Source: Deltaproteobacteria bacterium (GTDB lineage Bacteria > Myxococcota_A > Polyangia > Polyangiales > Houyiibacteriaceae). Taken from it: a stretch of DNA of 64,000 nt. The DNA is taken from contig JAEPMI010000004.1 of the NCBI GenBank assembly GCA_017644045.1, positions 659,307-723,306 of the forward strand. The letters run 5' to 3'. The translations under genes were made by a program, and so were the position numbers. Shown piece by piece: positions 11,085 through 19,008 of the stretch (positions are counted from its first letter, which is position 1; each line of letters starts with the position of its first letter). The notes under the pieces were generated by a model. The model was given only the letters and a program-made list of their open reading frames with translations, searched no databases and had not been told where the DNA came from.

Positions 11085-12539
11085 TCACTTGCCTCTCACA
11101 GCGACCAAGCCGCGTTCGGGGACTCCCCGAATGGGGCTCATGATCGACTCGCGAACGTGAGCCAACGGAGCGTCGTCGTCGAGGACGATCGCGCCGTTTC
11201 GTCGGCTCACGCCCAGCTCGCCGAGCACCTCGGAGAGATCGGGGAAGCGGTGACTGTCCGCGTAGCGGTCGAAGAGCGGGACCAGGAGGCGCTCACCCGC
11301 CAACCGGTCGAAGCGATGCATCACCGCCCGCCCCTGCCAGGTGCTCCGCCTCGGCCAGGCACCCTGACTCCGACTGATCAGCTGGTCGAGGGAGACCCCG
11401 GTCTGTGCCCGTAGCCGGACGTCGGCCTCGAGCACGAACGCCGTGCCACCCCAGTAGACCCGGCGGTAGGCCCCCGTCTGCCGCATGTCCCGTGCCTCGT
11501 CGGAGAGGGTGCGTCGCGTCCCGACCGCCGAGCCGCGCTCGAAGCCGTCGAGGATGTTGGCCCAGGCCTCTTCTTCGGTCTGCAGACCGGCGCGGGCTCG
11601 CAGGACTTCCTGGTAGTAGGTCGCGACCCCTTCGCTCAGCCACGCATCGCCGGACTTGAGCAGCGGCATCGTCAGGTGGGTGAGCTCGTGGACCGCGGTC
11701 CAATCGCTCACGAGCTCGTCGGCGTCGGCGTTCTCGTGGACGAGGAGCATCACCGAAGCCCCACCTCCGCGACGCACCAACCCGAACGCCACCGGCCGGC
11801 TCCCGGGACCCGCGGGCACGGTCACGATGTGCAGTCGATCGCGCGGGAACGTGCCGTAGAGGCCCGCGACGGCGTCGACCGCCGCGCCGATCCACCGGTC
11901 CAGCGTGGGACCGTCGACCTCGAGCTCCCCCGGCAGCCGCGCGATCTCCACGCTGACCCCCGAGCGCTCGAAGCGGCGTGGCTCGGCGAAGGTGAACACC
12001 GAGTTGCCAGCGGTGCGAAAGCAGCTCTCCTCGAGCAGGTAGTGGTCTCCGTCGCGAGCCCACGGCACCGAGACGTGCATGCCTCGCGGGAGCTCGAACT
12101 CGACCGTGTAGCTCGCCGTGTCCGGTCGCTGAGAGGGCGCCCAGAGCCACAGGCTCTGGGTGATCAGGAGATCGCCTCGCCGGCGAAGCGCTCCGCGTGA
12201 GGTACGACTCGCGCCCTGTAGATCGACCTCGTAGTGAACGCAGTCCCCCGGCCCGAAGCGACCGAGGTCGATGCGGTCCGGATCGTCCATCGGGAGCGCC
12301 TCGCCCTCCGAGTCGTAGACGTGCACCAGCAGCTCCCGGGCAGCCTCGGTCATCGGGATCAACGCGCTCGGCGGCTCGCCGGCGAAGCAGATCTCGGCCC
12401 AGAGGGTCGTGAGCGACTCGTCCACCCGAACATGGAAGTGGGCACTTCCTCCCGGGCCCTCCGCGCGCTCCGGGGCGGGCCCTCGCGGACCGACGCAGCC
12501 GATCGCGACGACGACAGCGAGGGCGATCGGCGAACGCAT
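11085..12539 (-). CDS. M61-like zinc metallopeptidase, lipoprotein
   Basis: This 484-residue protein begins with a short lipoprotein signal (ALAVVVAIGC). The catalytic centre is HELTH at residues 284-288, followed by WLSEGVATYYQ, whose glutamate (about residue 303) is the expected third zinc ligand, giving the gluzincin HExxH...E arrangement. The upstream beta-sandwich region (residues about 30-200) fits the N-terminal domain of M61 glycyl-aminopeptidase-like or M1-like peptidases. It likely acts on peptides in the periplasm or at the surface. It runs in the same direction as the TPR/PEGA gene, 32 bp upstream of it, so the three leftward genes may be one operon. Confidence 0.75.
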   Translation of the reverse strand: MRSPIALAVVVAIGCVGPRGPAPERAEGPGGSAHFHVRVDESLTTLWAEICFAGEPPSALIPMTEAARELLVHVYDSEGEALPMDDPDRIDLGRFGPGDCVHYEVDLQGASRTSRGALRRRGDLLITQSLWLWAPSQRPDTASYTVEFELPRGMHVSVPWARDGDHYLLEESCFRTAGNSVFTFAEPRRFERSGVSVEIARLPGELEVDGPTLDRWIGAAVDAVAGLYGTFPRDRLHIVTVPAGPGSRPVAFGLVRRGGGASVMLLVHENADADELVSDWTAVHELTHLTMPLLKSGDAWLSEGVATYYQEVLRARAGLQTEEEAWANILDGFERGSAVGTRRTLSDEARDMRQTGAYRRVYWGGTAFVLEADVRLRAQTGVSLDQLISRSQGAWPRRSTWQGRAVMHRFDRLAGERLLVPLFDRYADSHRFPDLSEVLGELGVSRRNGAIVLDDDAPLAHVRESIMSPIRGVPERGLVAVRGK

Positions 12540-12802
12540 GGACTTCAGTATCGGGGCACTTCGGCGCGGCCGCCACGATCGTCGCCAAAGGTCACGACGC
12601 GTACTTTGTTGTCACCGGGAGCGCTTTTCTCGACCGAAGCGGCGAGAGCAGGTGAAACTTCTCCTCGGCTGAACGCATACACCAGCCAGACCGCATGTGG
12701 GGGCGACGACACTGGACGCGCTCCTCGACCACCCCTAGGCCTCTGGCCCGCCCGGTGGTCCTCGAGAGACCTGGCGGTCGAAAGCTCAAGGAAATCGTAT
12801 AG

Positions 12803-13054
12803 ATGAACCCGATCATCAAGAACGCGCTCATCGCCATGGCGACGGCGGCGCTCGGATTCGCGGCTGCCTGTGGCAGCGACGCGGAGGCGGAGACGGCCGA
12901 GACGGAGACGACGGACACCGAGGGGGGCGAGGCCTCCTGCGGTGGCGAGGCGTCCTGTGCGGTGGCAGCGGACGACACGGGCGCGAATGACGATGGCACG
13001 GGCTCGGACGCGGAGGCTGGGGAGGCTTCCTGCGGGGAAGGCTCCTGCGGCTGA
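12803..13054 (+). CDS. Cys-rich RiPP precursor-like peptide, copy 1 (HvfA-like)
   Basis: This 83-residue peptide has a hydrophobic leader (NALIAMATAALGFAAAC) ending at Cys23 in a lipobox-like setting. An acidic stretch follows, then Cys motifs GGEASC (C46), GGEASC (C52), AGEASC (C77) and GEGSCG (C82). The EASC/EGSCG repeats resemble the EGKCG motifs in HvfA-type precursors modified by DUF692/MNIO enzymes on cysteine. The gene is the first of a rightward cluster with a second paralog, the MNIO enzyme and its partner protein. A purine-rich AAGGAA lies about 10 bp before the ATG. I infer that it is a substrate peptide rather than an enzyme. A Cys-rich structural lipoprotein is the alternative. 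Confidence 0.8.
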   Translation: MNPIIKNALIAMATAALGFAAACGSDAEAETAETETTDTEGGEASCGGEASCAVAADDTGANDDGTGSDAEAGEASCGEGSCG

Positions 13055-13208
13055 CCCCACGGCTCCGGGACCCCCGGCCCCCCCTTCGAGGTTGTGAAAT
13101 GGGGCGGGTTTGGCTTAGGGTCCGGGCCAATCGACTCATCACGCCATTGTCGGCGTGGGACGCATCGACAACCGATGCGTGATGAATGGAAAGAACCTGG
13201 AGGTAGGA

Positions 13209-13487
13209 ATGAACTCGGCTTTCAAGCACACGCTGGTCGCGATGGCCACGGCGGCGCTCGGTTTCGCGGGCGGCTGCGGCGGCGGAGACGCCGAGGCGGA
13301 GACCGCTGACACGGAGACCACCGGCACCGAGGGAGGCGAGGCCTCCTGCGCGGGTGAGGGCTCCTGCGGCGCCGCCGACGACGGCGCGGCCACCGACGAC
13401 GGCGGGGGCGAAGCCTCCTGCGCCGGCGACGAGGCTGCGGCGGAAGAGGGGGGCGAGGCCTCCTGCGGTGAGGGTTCCTGCGGCTGA
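13209..13487 (+). CDS. Cys-rich RiPP precursor-like peptide, copy 2 (HvfA-like)
   Basis: This 92-residue paralog of the preceding gene has an almost identical leader (VAMATAALGFAGGC, Cys23). It is followed by GGEASC (C47), GEGSCG (C53), GGEASC (C71), GGEASC (C86) and GEGSCG (C91), so it has one extra Cys motif. The ATG at 13209 is preceded by a strong GGAGG ribosome site five bases upstream. An upstream in-frame GTG (13155) would add 18 residues before the leader and is rejected. Cys spacings alternate CX5C and CX4C. As with copy 1, the neighbouring MNIO and DUF2063 genes indicate a modified metal-binding peptide. The exact modification is not knowable from sequence. Confidence 0.82.
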   Translation: MNSAFKHTLVAMATAALGFAGGCGGGDAEAETADTETTGTEGGEASCAGEGSCGAADDGAATDDGGGEASCAGDEAAAEEGGEASCGEGSCG

Positions 13488-13534
13488 GCCGCGGAACACT
13501 TCCGTGAACGGAATCGCCGCGGCCTCGGTCGCGG

Positions 13535-13587
13535 CGTTTCCGTATGGGGGTCACGATCGCGAGCGACGTGACCCCCATACGGAAACG
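13535..13587 (+). promoter_or_regulatory. Perfect 20-bp inverted repeat between precursor and enzyme genes
   Basis: Left arm 13535-13554 and right arm 13568-13587 are exact reverse complements over 20 bases, with a 13-base loop (one more pair is possible). It starts 48 bases after the copy-2 stop and ends 16 bases before the MNIO start codon. No T-run follows, so it is not a classic intrinsic terminator. A transcript processing or attenuation hairpin that lets precursors be made in excess over enzymes is a reasonable inference. A protein-binding palindrome is the alternative. Confidence 0.8.
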
Positions 13588-13603
13588 AGATGGAGATGAC
13601 GCG

Positions 13604-14473
13604 ATGACCAAGGCACCCCGCGGCATCGGCTTGGGGTTTCGAGTCGGGATGGCCGAACGCTTCCTCGAGGAGGCGCCCGAGATCGTCGGCTGGGTCGAGG
13701 TCCACCCCGAGAACTACATCGGCCGAGGCGGTCGCTACCGCGACTACCTGAAGCGGGCGATGGAGCGCTGGCCGGTCGTCACCCACGGGCTCAGCACCTG
13801 CCTCGGCGACACGGATCCGAGCGATGCCGAATACCTCGCCCAGCTTCGGAGTTTCCTCGGCGACGTGGGGACCCCCTGGCACAGCGAGCACCTCTGCTTC
13901 GGCAGCGTCGGCGGCGCCGCTCTGCACGACCTGCTCCCCCTTCCCTTCACCGAGGAGGCCGCGACCCTCGCCGCTCGGCGGCTGGACGAGGTGCGCTCCG
14001 CGGTCGACGTCGAGCTCGCGTTCGAGAACGTCAGCTACTACGCGCCTCAGCCGACCGAGATGGGCGACGAGAGCGGGCTCGAGGAGGCGACCTTCTGTGC
14101 GGAGGTCCTCGAGCGGACCGACGCGAAGATCCTCCTCGACGTGAACAACGTCTACGTGAACAGCCAGAACTTCGGCTTCGATCCGAGGGCCTTCATCGAC
14201 CGCATCCCCCCCGAGCGCGTGATCCAGATGCACGTCGCCGGACACTTCGTGCGTGACGACGGCCTGCGCATCGACACCCACGGCTCGTCGGTCTGCGAGG
14301 ACGTGTACGACCTGCTCGATTACACCCTTCGGCACGTCGGACCGGTGCCGGTGCTCCTCGAGCGCGACAACGACATCCCGCCGCTCGAAGAGCTGATCGC
14401 CGAGGTCGAGCGGCTCGACGCGATCTACCAGCGCGCGACCGCCGAGGCCCCCCGAGCGGCGGTGGCGCCGTGA
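13604..14473 (+). CDS. DUF692/MNIO-family peptide-modifying oxidase (HvfB/BufB-like)
   Basis: This 289-residue TIM-barrel, multinuclear non-heme iron-dependent oxidase is in the family of MbnB, TglH, BufB and HvfB, which oxidatively modify Cys or Asn in precursor peptides. Expected metal-site motifs are all visible: VTHG (H61), HSEHLCF (H96), AFENVSYY (E141), LDVNNVYVN (D179), QMHVAGH (H210, H214), DTHG (D225, H227) and LLERD (E254). Length matches the family. The start ATG at 13604 is chosen because the upstream extension would read through the hairpin. The gene overlaps the downstream partner by four bases (GTGA), so the two are translationally coupled. Substrates are probably the two adjacent Cys-rich peptides. 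Confidence 0.92.
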   Translation: MTKAPRGIGLGFRVGMAERFLEEAPEIVGWVEVHPENYIGRGGRYRDYLKRAMERWPVVTHGLSTCLGDTDPSDAEYLAQLRSFLGDVGTPWHSEHLCFGSVGGAALHDLLPLPFTEEAATLAARRLDEVRSAVDVELAFENVSYYAPQPTEMGDESGLEEATFCAEVLERTDAKILLDVNNVYVNSQNFGFDPRAFIDRIPPERVIQMHVAGHFVRDDGLRIDTHGSSVCEDVYDLLDYTLRHVGPVPVLLERDNDIPPLEELIAEVERLDAIYQRATAEAPRAAVAP

Positions 14474-15222
14474 GCGAGCAGACCCTGGCGGAGCGCGAGG
14501 CGACCGTCGCGCGGATGTGTCTCGCGCCGACGCCGGCGACGGAGGACCTGGACACGCTCGGTTCGCCCGATCGCTGGCAGATCTACCGCCGCATGGTCCG
14601 CGCCCGAATGCACCGCGTGTGCGAGACCGCCCTGAAGCTCTCACGCGCGGCGTACGGCGAAGAAGCGTTCACGAAGCTGGTCGACGAGTGGCTCGCGGCC
14701 GAGCCGCCCACCACCCGCTTCTTCCGCGAGCTGCCGAACCAGATGGCTCGCTGGGCGCTGAGCGACGAGGGACGGCTCGTGGAGCCAGCGCACCTGCGCG
14801 ATCTCCTGCGCTACGAGGACGCGCTCTGGGCGGTCCGCGCGGAGGACGATCGCGACCTCCCGGAGGTGGTCGACTTCTCGTTCGAGGGCGTGCCCGCCTT
14901 CAATCCCTCGTCCCGTTTCCTGCCGCTCGAGTGGGGGGTCGACAAGCGCGCCGACGATGGCTCGGTGGAGCCACTCGAGGGCGCGCTGCTGGTGTACCGG
15001 ACGGCGGGCTTCACCGTGCCCTGCATGCGCCTGAACCCTCTGGCGGCAGCGATCGTCCGCGAGCTGCGCGACGCCCAGGAGGCCGGCCGTGCGGTGACCG
15101 AAGCGGTTCAGCGAGCGGCGGCGAGCGAGAAGCGAGCGGTCGACCAGAAGTTCATCGAGAGCCTCTCGGGGCTGCTCGAGAAGCTCATCACCCGTGGCAT
15201 CGTCCGCGGGTGCCTGAAGTGA
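14470..15222 (+). CDS. DUF2063 partner protein of MNIO enzyme (HvfC/BufC-like)
   Basis: This 250-residue protein has an N-terminal helical DUF2063 DNA-binding-like/partner domain: LGSPDRWQIYRRMVRARMHR, FFRELPNQMARWALSD, and LRDLLRYEDALWAV. A C-terminal winged-helix-like region follows (residues about 180-250). Proteins of this family form a complex with the MNIO enzyme and present the precursor leader to it. The GTG start overlaps the MNIO stop by four bases. Together the two genes make the standard BC pair of bufferin/HvfABC-type clusters. Confidence 0.85.
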   Translation: MSEQTLAEREATVARMCLAPTPATEDLDTLGSPDRWQIYRRMVRARMHRVCETALKLSRAAYGEEAFTKLVDEWLAAEPPTTRFFRELPNQMARWALSDEGRLVEPAHLRDLLRYEDALWAVRAEDDRDLPEVVDFSFEGVPAFNPSSRFLPLEWGVDKRADDGSVEPLEGALLVYRTAGFTVPCMRLNPLAAAIVRELRDAQEAGRAVTEAVQRAAASEKRAVDQKFIESLSGLLEKLITRGIVRGCLK

Positions 15223-15236
15223 GAAGGGAACGCACG

Positions 15237-15422
15237 ATGAGAGAGACGCTGACCGCCCTCGCCCTCGCCCTCACCCTCGGCGCCTGCGCCGGCGAAGAGG
15301 AAGGCGAGGAGACCACCACCGCCACCGACGAGACCTACACCACCGCCGGTGATGAAGCGCTCGCCGGGGAAGAGGCGTCCGAGGACGAGCCCCCGGAGCC
15401 CTTCTACGACGACCCGCAGTAG
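15237..15422 (+). CDS. Small acidic lipoprotein at the end of the RiPP cluster
   Basis: The product has 61 residues: a signal peptide and lipobox (LALTLGAC), followed by a Glu/Thr/Asp-rich, Cys-free tail ending EPFYDDPQ. It is 14 bp downstream of the DUF2063 gene on the same strand, with GAAGGGAA serving as a ribosome site. It is therefore probably the last gene of the MNIO operon. The acidic tail could bind cations, but no recognised domain is present. It is similar in style, not clearly in sequence, to the acidic lipoprotein at 59111. Confidence 0.65.
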   Translation: MRETLTALALALTLGACAGEEEGEETTTATDETYTTAGDEALAGEEASEDEPPEPFYDDPQ

Positions 15423-15484
15423 TCGGTCCGCGTAGCGGACGCCTCACCCTCTCCTCACCCTTCGAGAGGGAGAGTCAGAGCGAG

Positions 15485-15515
15485 GGCTTCTGCGCCTGAC
15501 GGCGCTTCAGAAGCC
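15485..15515. terminator. Imperfect stem-loop between convergent genes
   Basis: GGCTTCTG (15485-15492) pairs with CAGAAGCC (15508-15515), and an inner CGCC/GGCG pair caps the stem. It sits between the rightward RiPP cluster and the leftward acyl-CoA dehydrogenase, overlapping the latter's stop codon. It has no T-run, so bidirectional terminator function is only a suggestion. Confidence 0.35.
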
Positions 15516-16652
15516 GCTCGTCTTGCAGATGATCTCGTTCATGATCTCGCGCGTGCCTCCGCCGATCGGATAGAGGCGCGCGTCGCGGAAGAGCCGCTCG
15601 ACGACGTACTCCCGCATGTAGCCGTAGCCGCCGTGGAGCTGAACGGCCTGGTCGCACACCCACATGCAGGCGTCGGTCGCGGTGTTCTTGGCCATCGCCG
15701 CCTCGCCGATGGCGGGCTCGCCGCGTAGGAAACGGGTCACGCACTCGCCGGTGAGCGCTCGGGCCGCTGCGATCCGCGTACGCATGTCGGCGAGCTTGTG
15801 GCGTGTGACCTGGAACCCCATGAGCTTCTTCCCGAAGGCCTGGCGCTCCCTCACGTAGGCGAGCGTCTCCCGGTAGGCGAGCTCGGCGATGGAGACGCAC
15901 TGCGCCGCGAGCATCAGCCGCTCGGTGACGAAGTTCTGCATGATGATCAGGAACCCCTGGTTCTCCTGACCGATCAGGTTCGTGACCGGCACCCGGCAGT
16001 CCTCGAAGCTCAGCTCCGCCGTGTCCGACGCCCACCAGCCCATCTTGTGCAGCTTCTTGGAGACGCTGAAGCCGGGCGTGTCGCGCTCGATGATCAGCAT
16101 CGAGATGCCGCCATGGCCCTCCCCGCCGGTCCGCACCGCGCAGGTCACGAAGTCCGCACGGCAGCCGCTCGTGATGAAGGTCTTGCTGCCGTTCACGACG
16201 TAGTGGTCGCCGTCCTTGACCGCCTTCGTTCGCAGCGACGCGACGTCGCTACCGCCCCCGGGCTCGGTGATCCCGAGCGCGGAGACCATCCGCCCGGCGA
16301 GCACGGGCTTGGCGAAGCGCTCCTTCTGCTCGGCGGTGCCGGCCTTCACGATCGGCGGGAGCGCGATGCCGTGGCTGCCGAGCCCGACGCAGGTGCCGAC
16401 GGACTTGCCGTGGAGCACCATCTCGTCGGCCGCCACCAGGACGTGGCTGAGATCGCCACCGCCACCGCCGACCTCCTCCGGGTAGCCGATGCCGAGGATC
16501 TCCGCTTCCGCCGCCTGGGCGTAGAGCTCGAGCGGAAACTCCTCCGCCTCTTCCCACTCGTGAGCGTTCGGGAGAATGCGGGCCTGAGCGAACTTTCGAA
16601 CCTGCTGCCGCAGGGTCCGGTGCTCGTCGTTCTCGAAGAGGTAGGTGCTCAC
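15507..16652 (-). CDS. Acyl-CoA dehydrogenase
   Basis: This 381-residue FAD enzyme oxidises acyl-CoA thioesters to enoyl-CoA, passing electrons to ETF. Family motifs are present: ALGITEPGGGSDVASLRT (FAD and substrate loop), GSKTFITSG, and RERQAFGKKLMGFQ. Near the C-terminus is AVQLHGGYGYMREY. The usual YEGT catalytic glutamate is replaced by GGGT in LYPIGGGTREIM. By analogy with isovaleryl- and long-chain enzymes, the catalytic base is then probably Glu244 in FVTERLML. This suggests a branched or long-chain substrate rather than short-chain. It is monocistronic or follows the upstream MopE-like gene. Confidence 0.9.
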   Translation of the reverse strand: MSTYLFENDEHRTLRQQVRKFAQARILPNAHEWEEAEEFPLELYAQAAEAEILGIGYPEEVGGGGGDLSHVLVAADEMVLHGKSVGTCVGLGSHGIALPPIVKAGTAEQKERFAKPVLAGRMVSALGITEPGGGSDVASLRTKAVKDGDHYVVNGSKTFITSGCRADFVTCAVRTGGEGHGGISMLIIERDTPGFSVSKKLHKMGWWASDTAELSFEDCRVPVTNLIGQENQGFLIIMQNFVTERLMLAAQCVSIAELAYRETLAYVRERQAFGKKLMGFQVTRHKLADMRTRIAAARALTGECVTRFLRGEPAIGEAAMAKNTATDACMWVCDQAVQLHGGYGYMREYVVERLFRDARLYPIGGGTREIMNEIICKTSGF

Positions 16653-16693
16653 CGGCCCATCCTATGCGGCCGGTGAGCTTCGCGCGAGAGCGC

Positions 16694-18853
16694 TCAGCCG
16701 CCGGGACAGTCCACGGTCACCACGGTCAGCGCGCCCGGGAAGACCCGGCCAGGCGACTCCGTCTGTGGGCAGCTGCCCGCGCTCACGCGCAGTGGACCGG
16801 GCTCCACGTTCCCGAACACGACCATGCGCGTCGTGCTGACCCCCACCCCGCCGAGCCGCGGATCGGCGACGGGAGTGAGCGAGCGCGGCGTGCCAGGGAG
16901 GTCGAAGCCATGGGGGGTGGCGTCGGCGCGATCGATGATCACGTCGATCGGGTCCGAGGGCACGGAGATGGTCGGAACGACCGCCACCATGCCGCGTCCC
17001 GGCTGCTGGACCTCACCCATGGCCGTCTGGATGATCTCCAGCTCGGTCGCCTCGAGGGGAATCACATTGCTCGAGAAGTCCCTGAAGGGAGTGTTGGAGG
17101 GCCCGACCTGCCCCAGACCGTCGACCATGTAGACGGTCGGGTAGCAGCTCCCACCGCCGACGATCACCGTCGACGCAGAGTTCAGCGGGAGGCTGATGCT
17201 GCCACCGGATCCGGTGGTCCCGGAGAGCGACGGAACCGTCAGCGGTGTCCAGACCGGGATGCCGACCATCCCGTTCCCGGCGACGTCCTGGACCGTGGTG
17301 TTGAAGAAGATCGTTCCGAGGGTGTCGGAGCAGCTCCCCGCGTCGCAGTTGGAGCAAGGGGCCCCGCAGAAACCACAGTTCGGTACCGATCCATCGAGGG
17401 TCAGCTCGGTCTCGCAGCCGGTCGAGGCCCGGAGGTCACAGTCCCCATAGGTACCGGTGCAGGACGCGATCTCGCAGAAGCCATCGATGCAGATGTACTC
17501 CGCGTTCGCGCCCACGCAGGCCGCGGCCGCGTTCTCGTCCACGGTGCCATCGCAGTCGTTGTCGATGTTGTCACAGCGCTCGACCGCGCCCGGCGTGGTG
17601 CCCGGATCGGCGTCGTTGCAGTCGCCGGCGCGGGGCACCATCCCCGAAACGTCCGCGCACATCGGCATCGCCGCACCGGTCCCGTAGCCGTCGCCGTCGT
17701 TGTCGATGAAGTAGTCGCTCTCCGTGAGCCCCTCGTCGACCATGCCGTCGCAGTCGTCGTCGCGACCGTTGCAGTACTCCGGGAGGCCCGCGCCGACGAA
17801 GGGGTCGAGGTCGTCACAGTCGTCGCCGCCGCAGGCGGCGTCGGCGACGCCGTCACCGTCATCGTCCTCGAAGCCGGCGCCGGGGACCGGGAAGTCGGCG
17901 ACACCGTTGCAGTCGTCGTCGATCGCGTTGCACGCCTCCACCGCCAGCGGACCGATGGCGGCGTCGCCGTCGTTGCAGTCGGTCGGCAAGAGGGAGTAGC
18001 CCGGCGGCACGTCGCACTGCACCAGCCGGTCGCCGTTCACGTTGCCGTACCCGTCGCCGTCGAGGTCGCGGTACCAGATCGCGGGGCGCGCGTTCTCGTC
18101 GATCGTGCCGTCGCAGTCGTTGTCCTTGCTGTCGCAGATCTCGTTCTGCACCGGCTGGACCGCCAGGTCCGTGTCGTCACAGTCCTCGCCGAGGATGGCG
18201 AAGCGAACCGTGCCCGGGCAGGCGTTCATCATGCTCGACGAGTCGCCCCGCCCGTCTGCATCCGCGTCCGCGAAGCCCGCGATCGAGACGCCCTCGTCCA
18301 CGTCACCGTCGCAGTCATCGTCCCGCCCGTTGCAGACTTCGTTCCCGAGTGGCGAGATGGAGGCTTCGAGATCGTTGCAGTCCGTGCCCGCTCCGCCGTC
18401 GTCGTTGCTGCAGCGGGCGTCGATGAATCCGTCGCGGTCGCGGTCGAGGGTCCCGACCGTGTTCAGGTCGCAATCCTCGTCGTGCCCGGAATCGCAGATC
18501 TCGACGTTGCCCGGAAAACGGTCGGGGTCCATGTCGTCGCAGTCGTTGCCGCCGCACTCGACTCGGTCGATGCCGTCACCGTCGCCGTCGGGCATCGCGC
18601 AACTGTCGTCGCACGTCGCCATCGTCTCGATGCACGCCTCGTTCGCCGGGCAGGGGCTCAGCCCCGCCACGCAGCCCAGCGAACTCGCGCCCGCGCTCGT
18701 CGGCGAGCAGGTCTCGCTGCCGTTGCAGAAGACGCCGTCATCGCATTGAGCATCGTCGGTGCACGTCAGCTCCCCCGTCGGAGGAGCGTCGTCGCCGCAG
18801 CCGGCGAGCACCATCAGACACATCGAACCCATCACGAGGAAGAAAGAGCGCAT
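16694..18853 (-). CDS. Large MopE-type Cys/Asp-rich lipoprotein
   Basis: The protein has about 719 residues from the ATG at 18853, chosen because the signal peptide (RSFFLVMGSMCLMVLAGC) starts there; a longer frame begins at 18922. A Cys-rich N-terminal segment (CTDDAQCDDGVFCNGSETC) is followed by about ten repeats of the form GGNDCDDxDPxxxPGxxExCDxxDxDCDGxxDE (PF11617-like putative metal-binding motif). Around residue 480 the Cys-rich units end. The last 200 residues form a different, Cys-poor beta-rich region (GTTGSGGSISLPLNSAS). It resembles other myxobacterial surface lipoproteins of unknown ligand. Calcium binding by the Asp loops is an inference. Confidence 0.85.
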   Translation of the reverse strand: MRSFFLVMGSMCLMVLAGCGDDAPPTGELTCTDDAQCDDGVFCNGSETCSPTSAGASSLGCVAGLSPCPANEACIETMATCDDSCAMPDGDGDGIDRVECGGNDCDDMDPDRFPGNVEICDSGHDEDCDLNTVGTLDRDRDGFIDARCSNDDGGAGTDCNDLEASISPLGNEVCNGRDDDCDGDVDEGVSIAGFADADADGRGDSSSMMNACPGTVRFAILGEDCDDTDLAVQPVQNEICDSKDNDCDGTIDENARPAIWYRDLDGDGYGNVNGDRLVQCDVPPGYSLLPTDCNDGDAAIGPLAVEACNAIDDDCNGVADFPVPGAGFEDDDGDGVADAACGGDDCDDLDPFVGAGLPEYCNGRDDDCDGMVDEGLTESDYFIDNDGDGYGTGAAMPMCADVSGMVPRAGDCNDADPGTTPGAVERCDNIDNDCDGTVDENAAAACVGANAEYICIDGFCEIASCTGTYGDCDLRASTGCETELTLDGSVPNCGFCGAPCSNCDAGSCSDTLGTIFFNTTVQDVAGNGMVGIPVWTPLTVPSLSGTTGSGGSISLPLNSASTVIVGGGSCYPTVYMVDGLGQVGPSNTPFRDFSSNVIPLEATELEIIQTAMGEVQQPGRGMVAVVPTISVPSDPIDVIIDRADATPHGFDLPGTPRSLTPVADPRLGGVGVSTTRMVVFGNVEPGPLRVSAGSCPQTESPGRVFPGALTVVTVDCPGG

Positions 18854-19008
18854 GGGCCTTCTTAGCAGTGAAGGGAGGGCCCGGCCCAACGAATCCGGTA
18901 TGATCTCGATGGCATACCCCAAGGCGCGGGTCCCTCCTGGGACCGGGATTCGGCCGCGGAACCGGACCGTGGTAGCGCCCGCCGGACGGCGGTCCTACAA
19001 CTGCCGCC

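Noticed and set aside
16664..18865. Long plus-strand frame rich in Val/Asp/Arg opposite the MopE-like gene
   Set aside because: Antisense of Asp/Cys repeats; repeated pattern follows from the repeat DNA.
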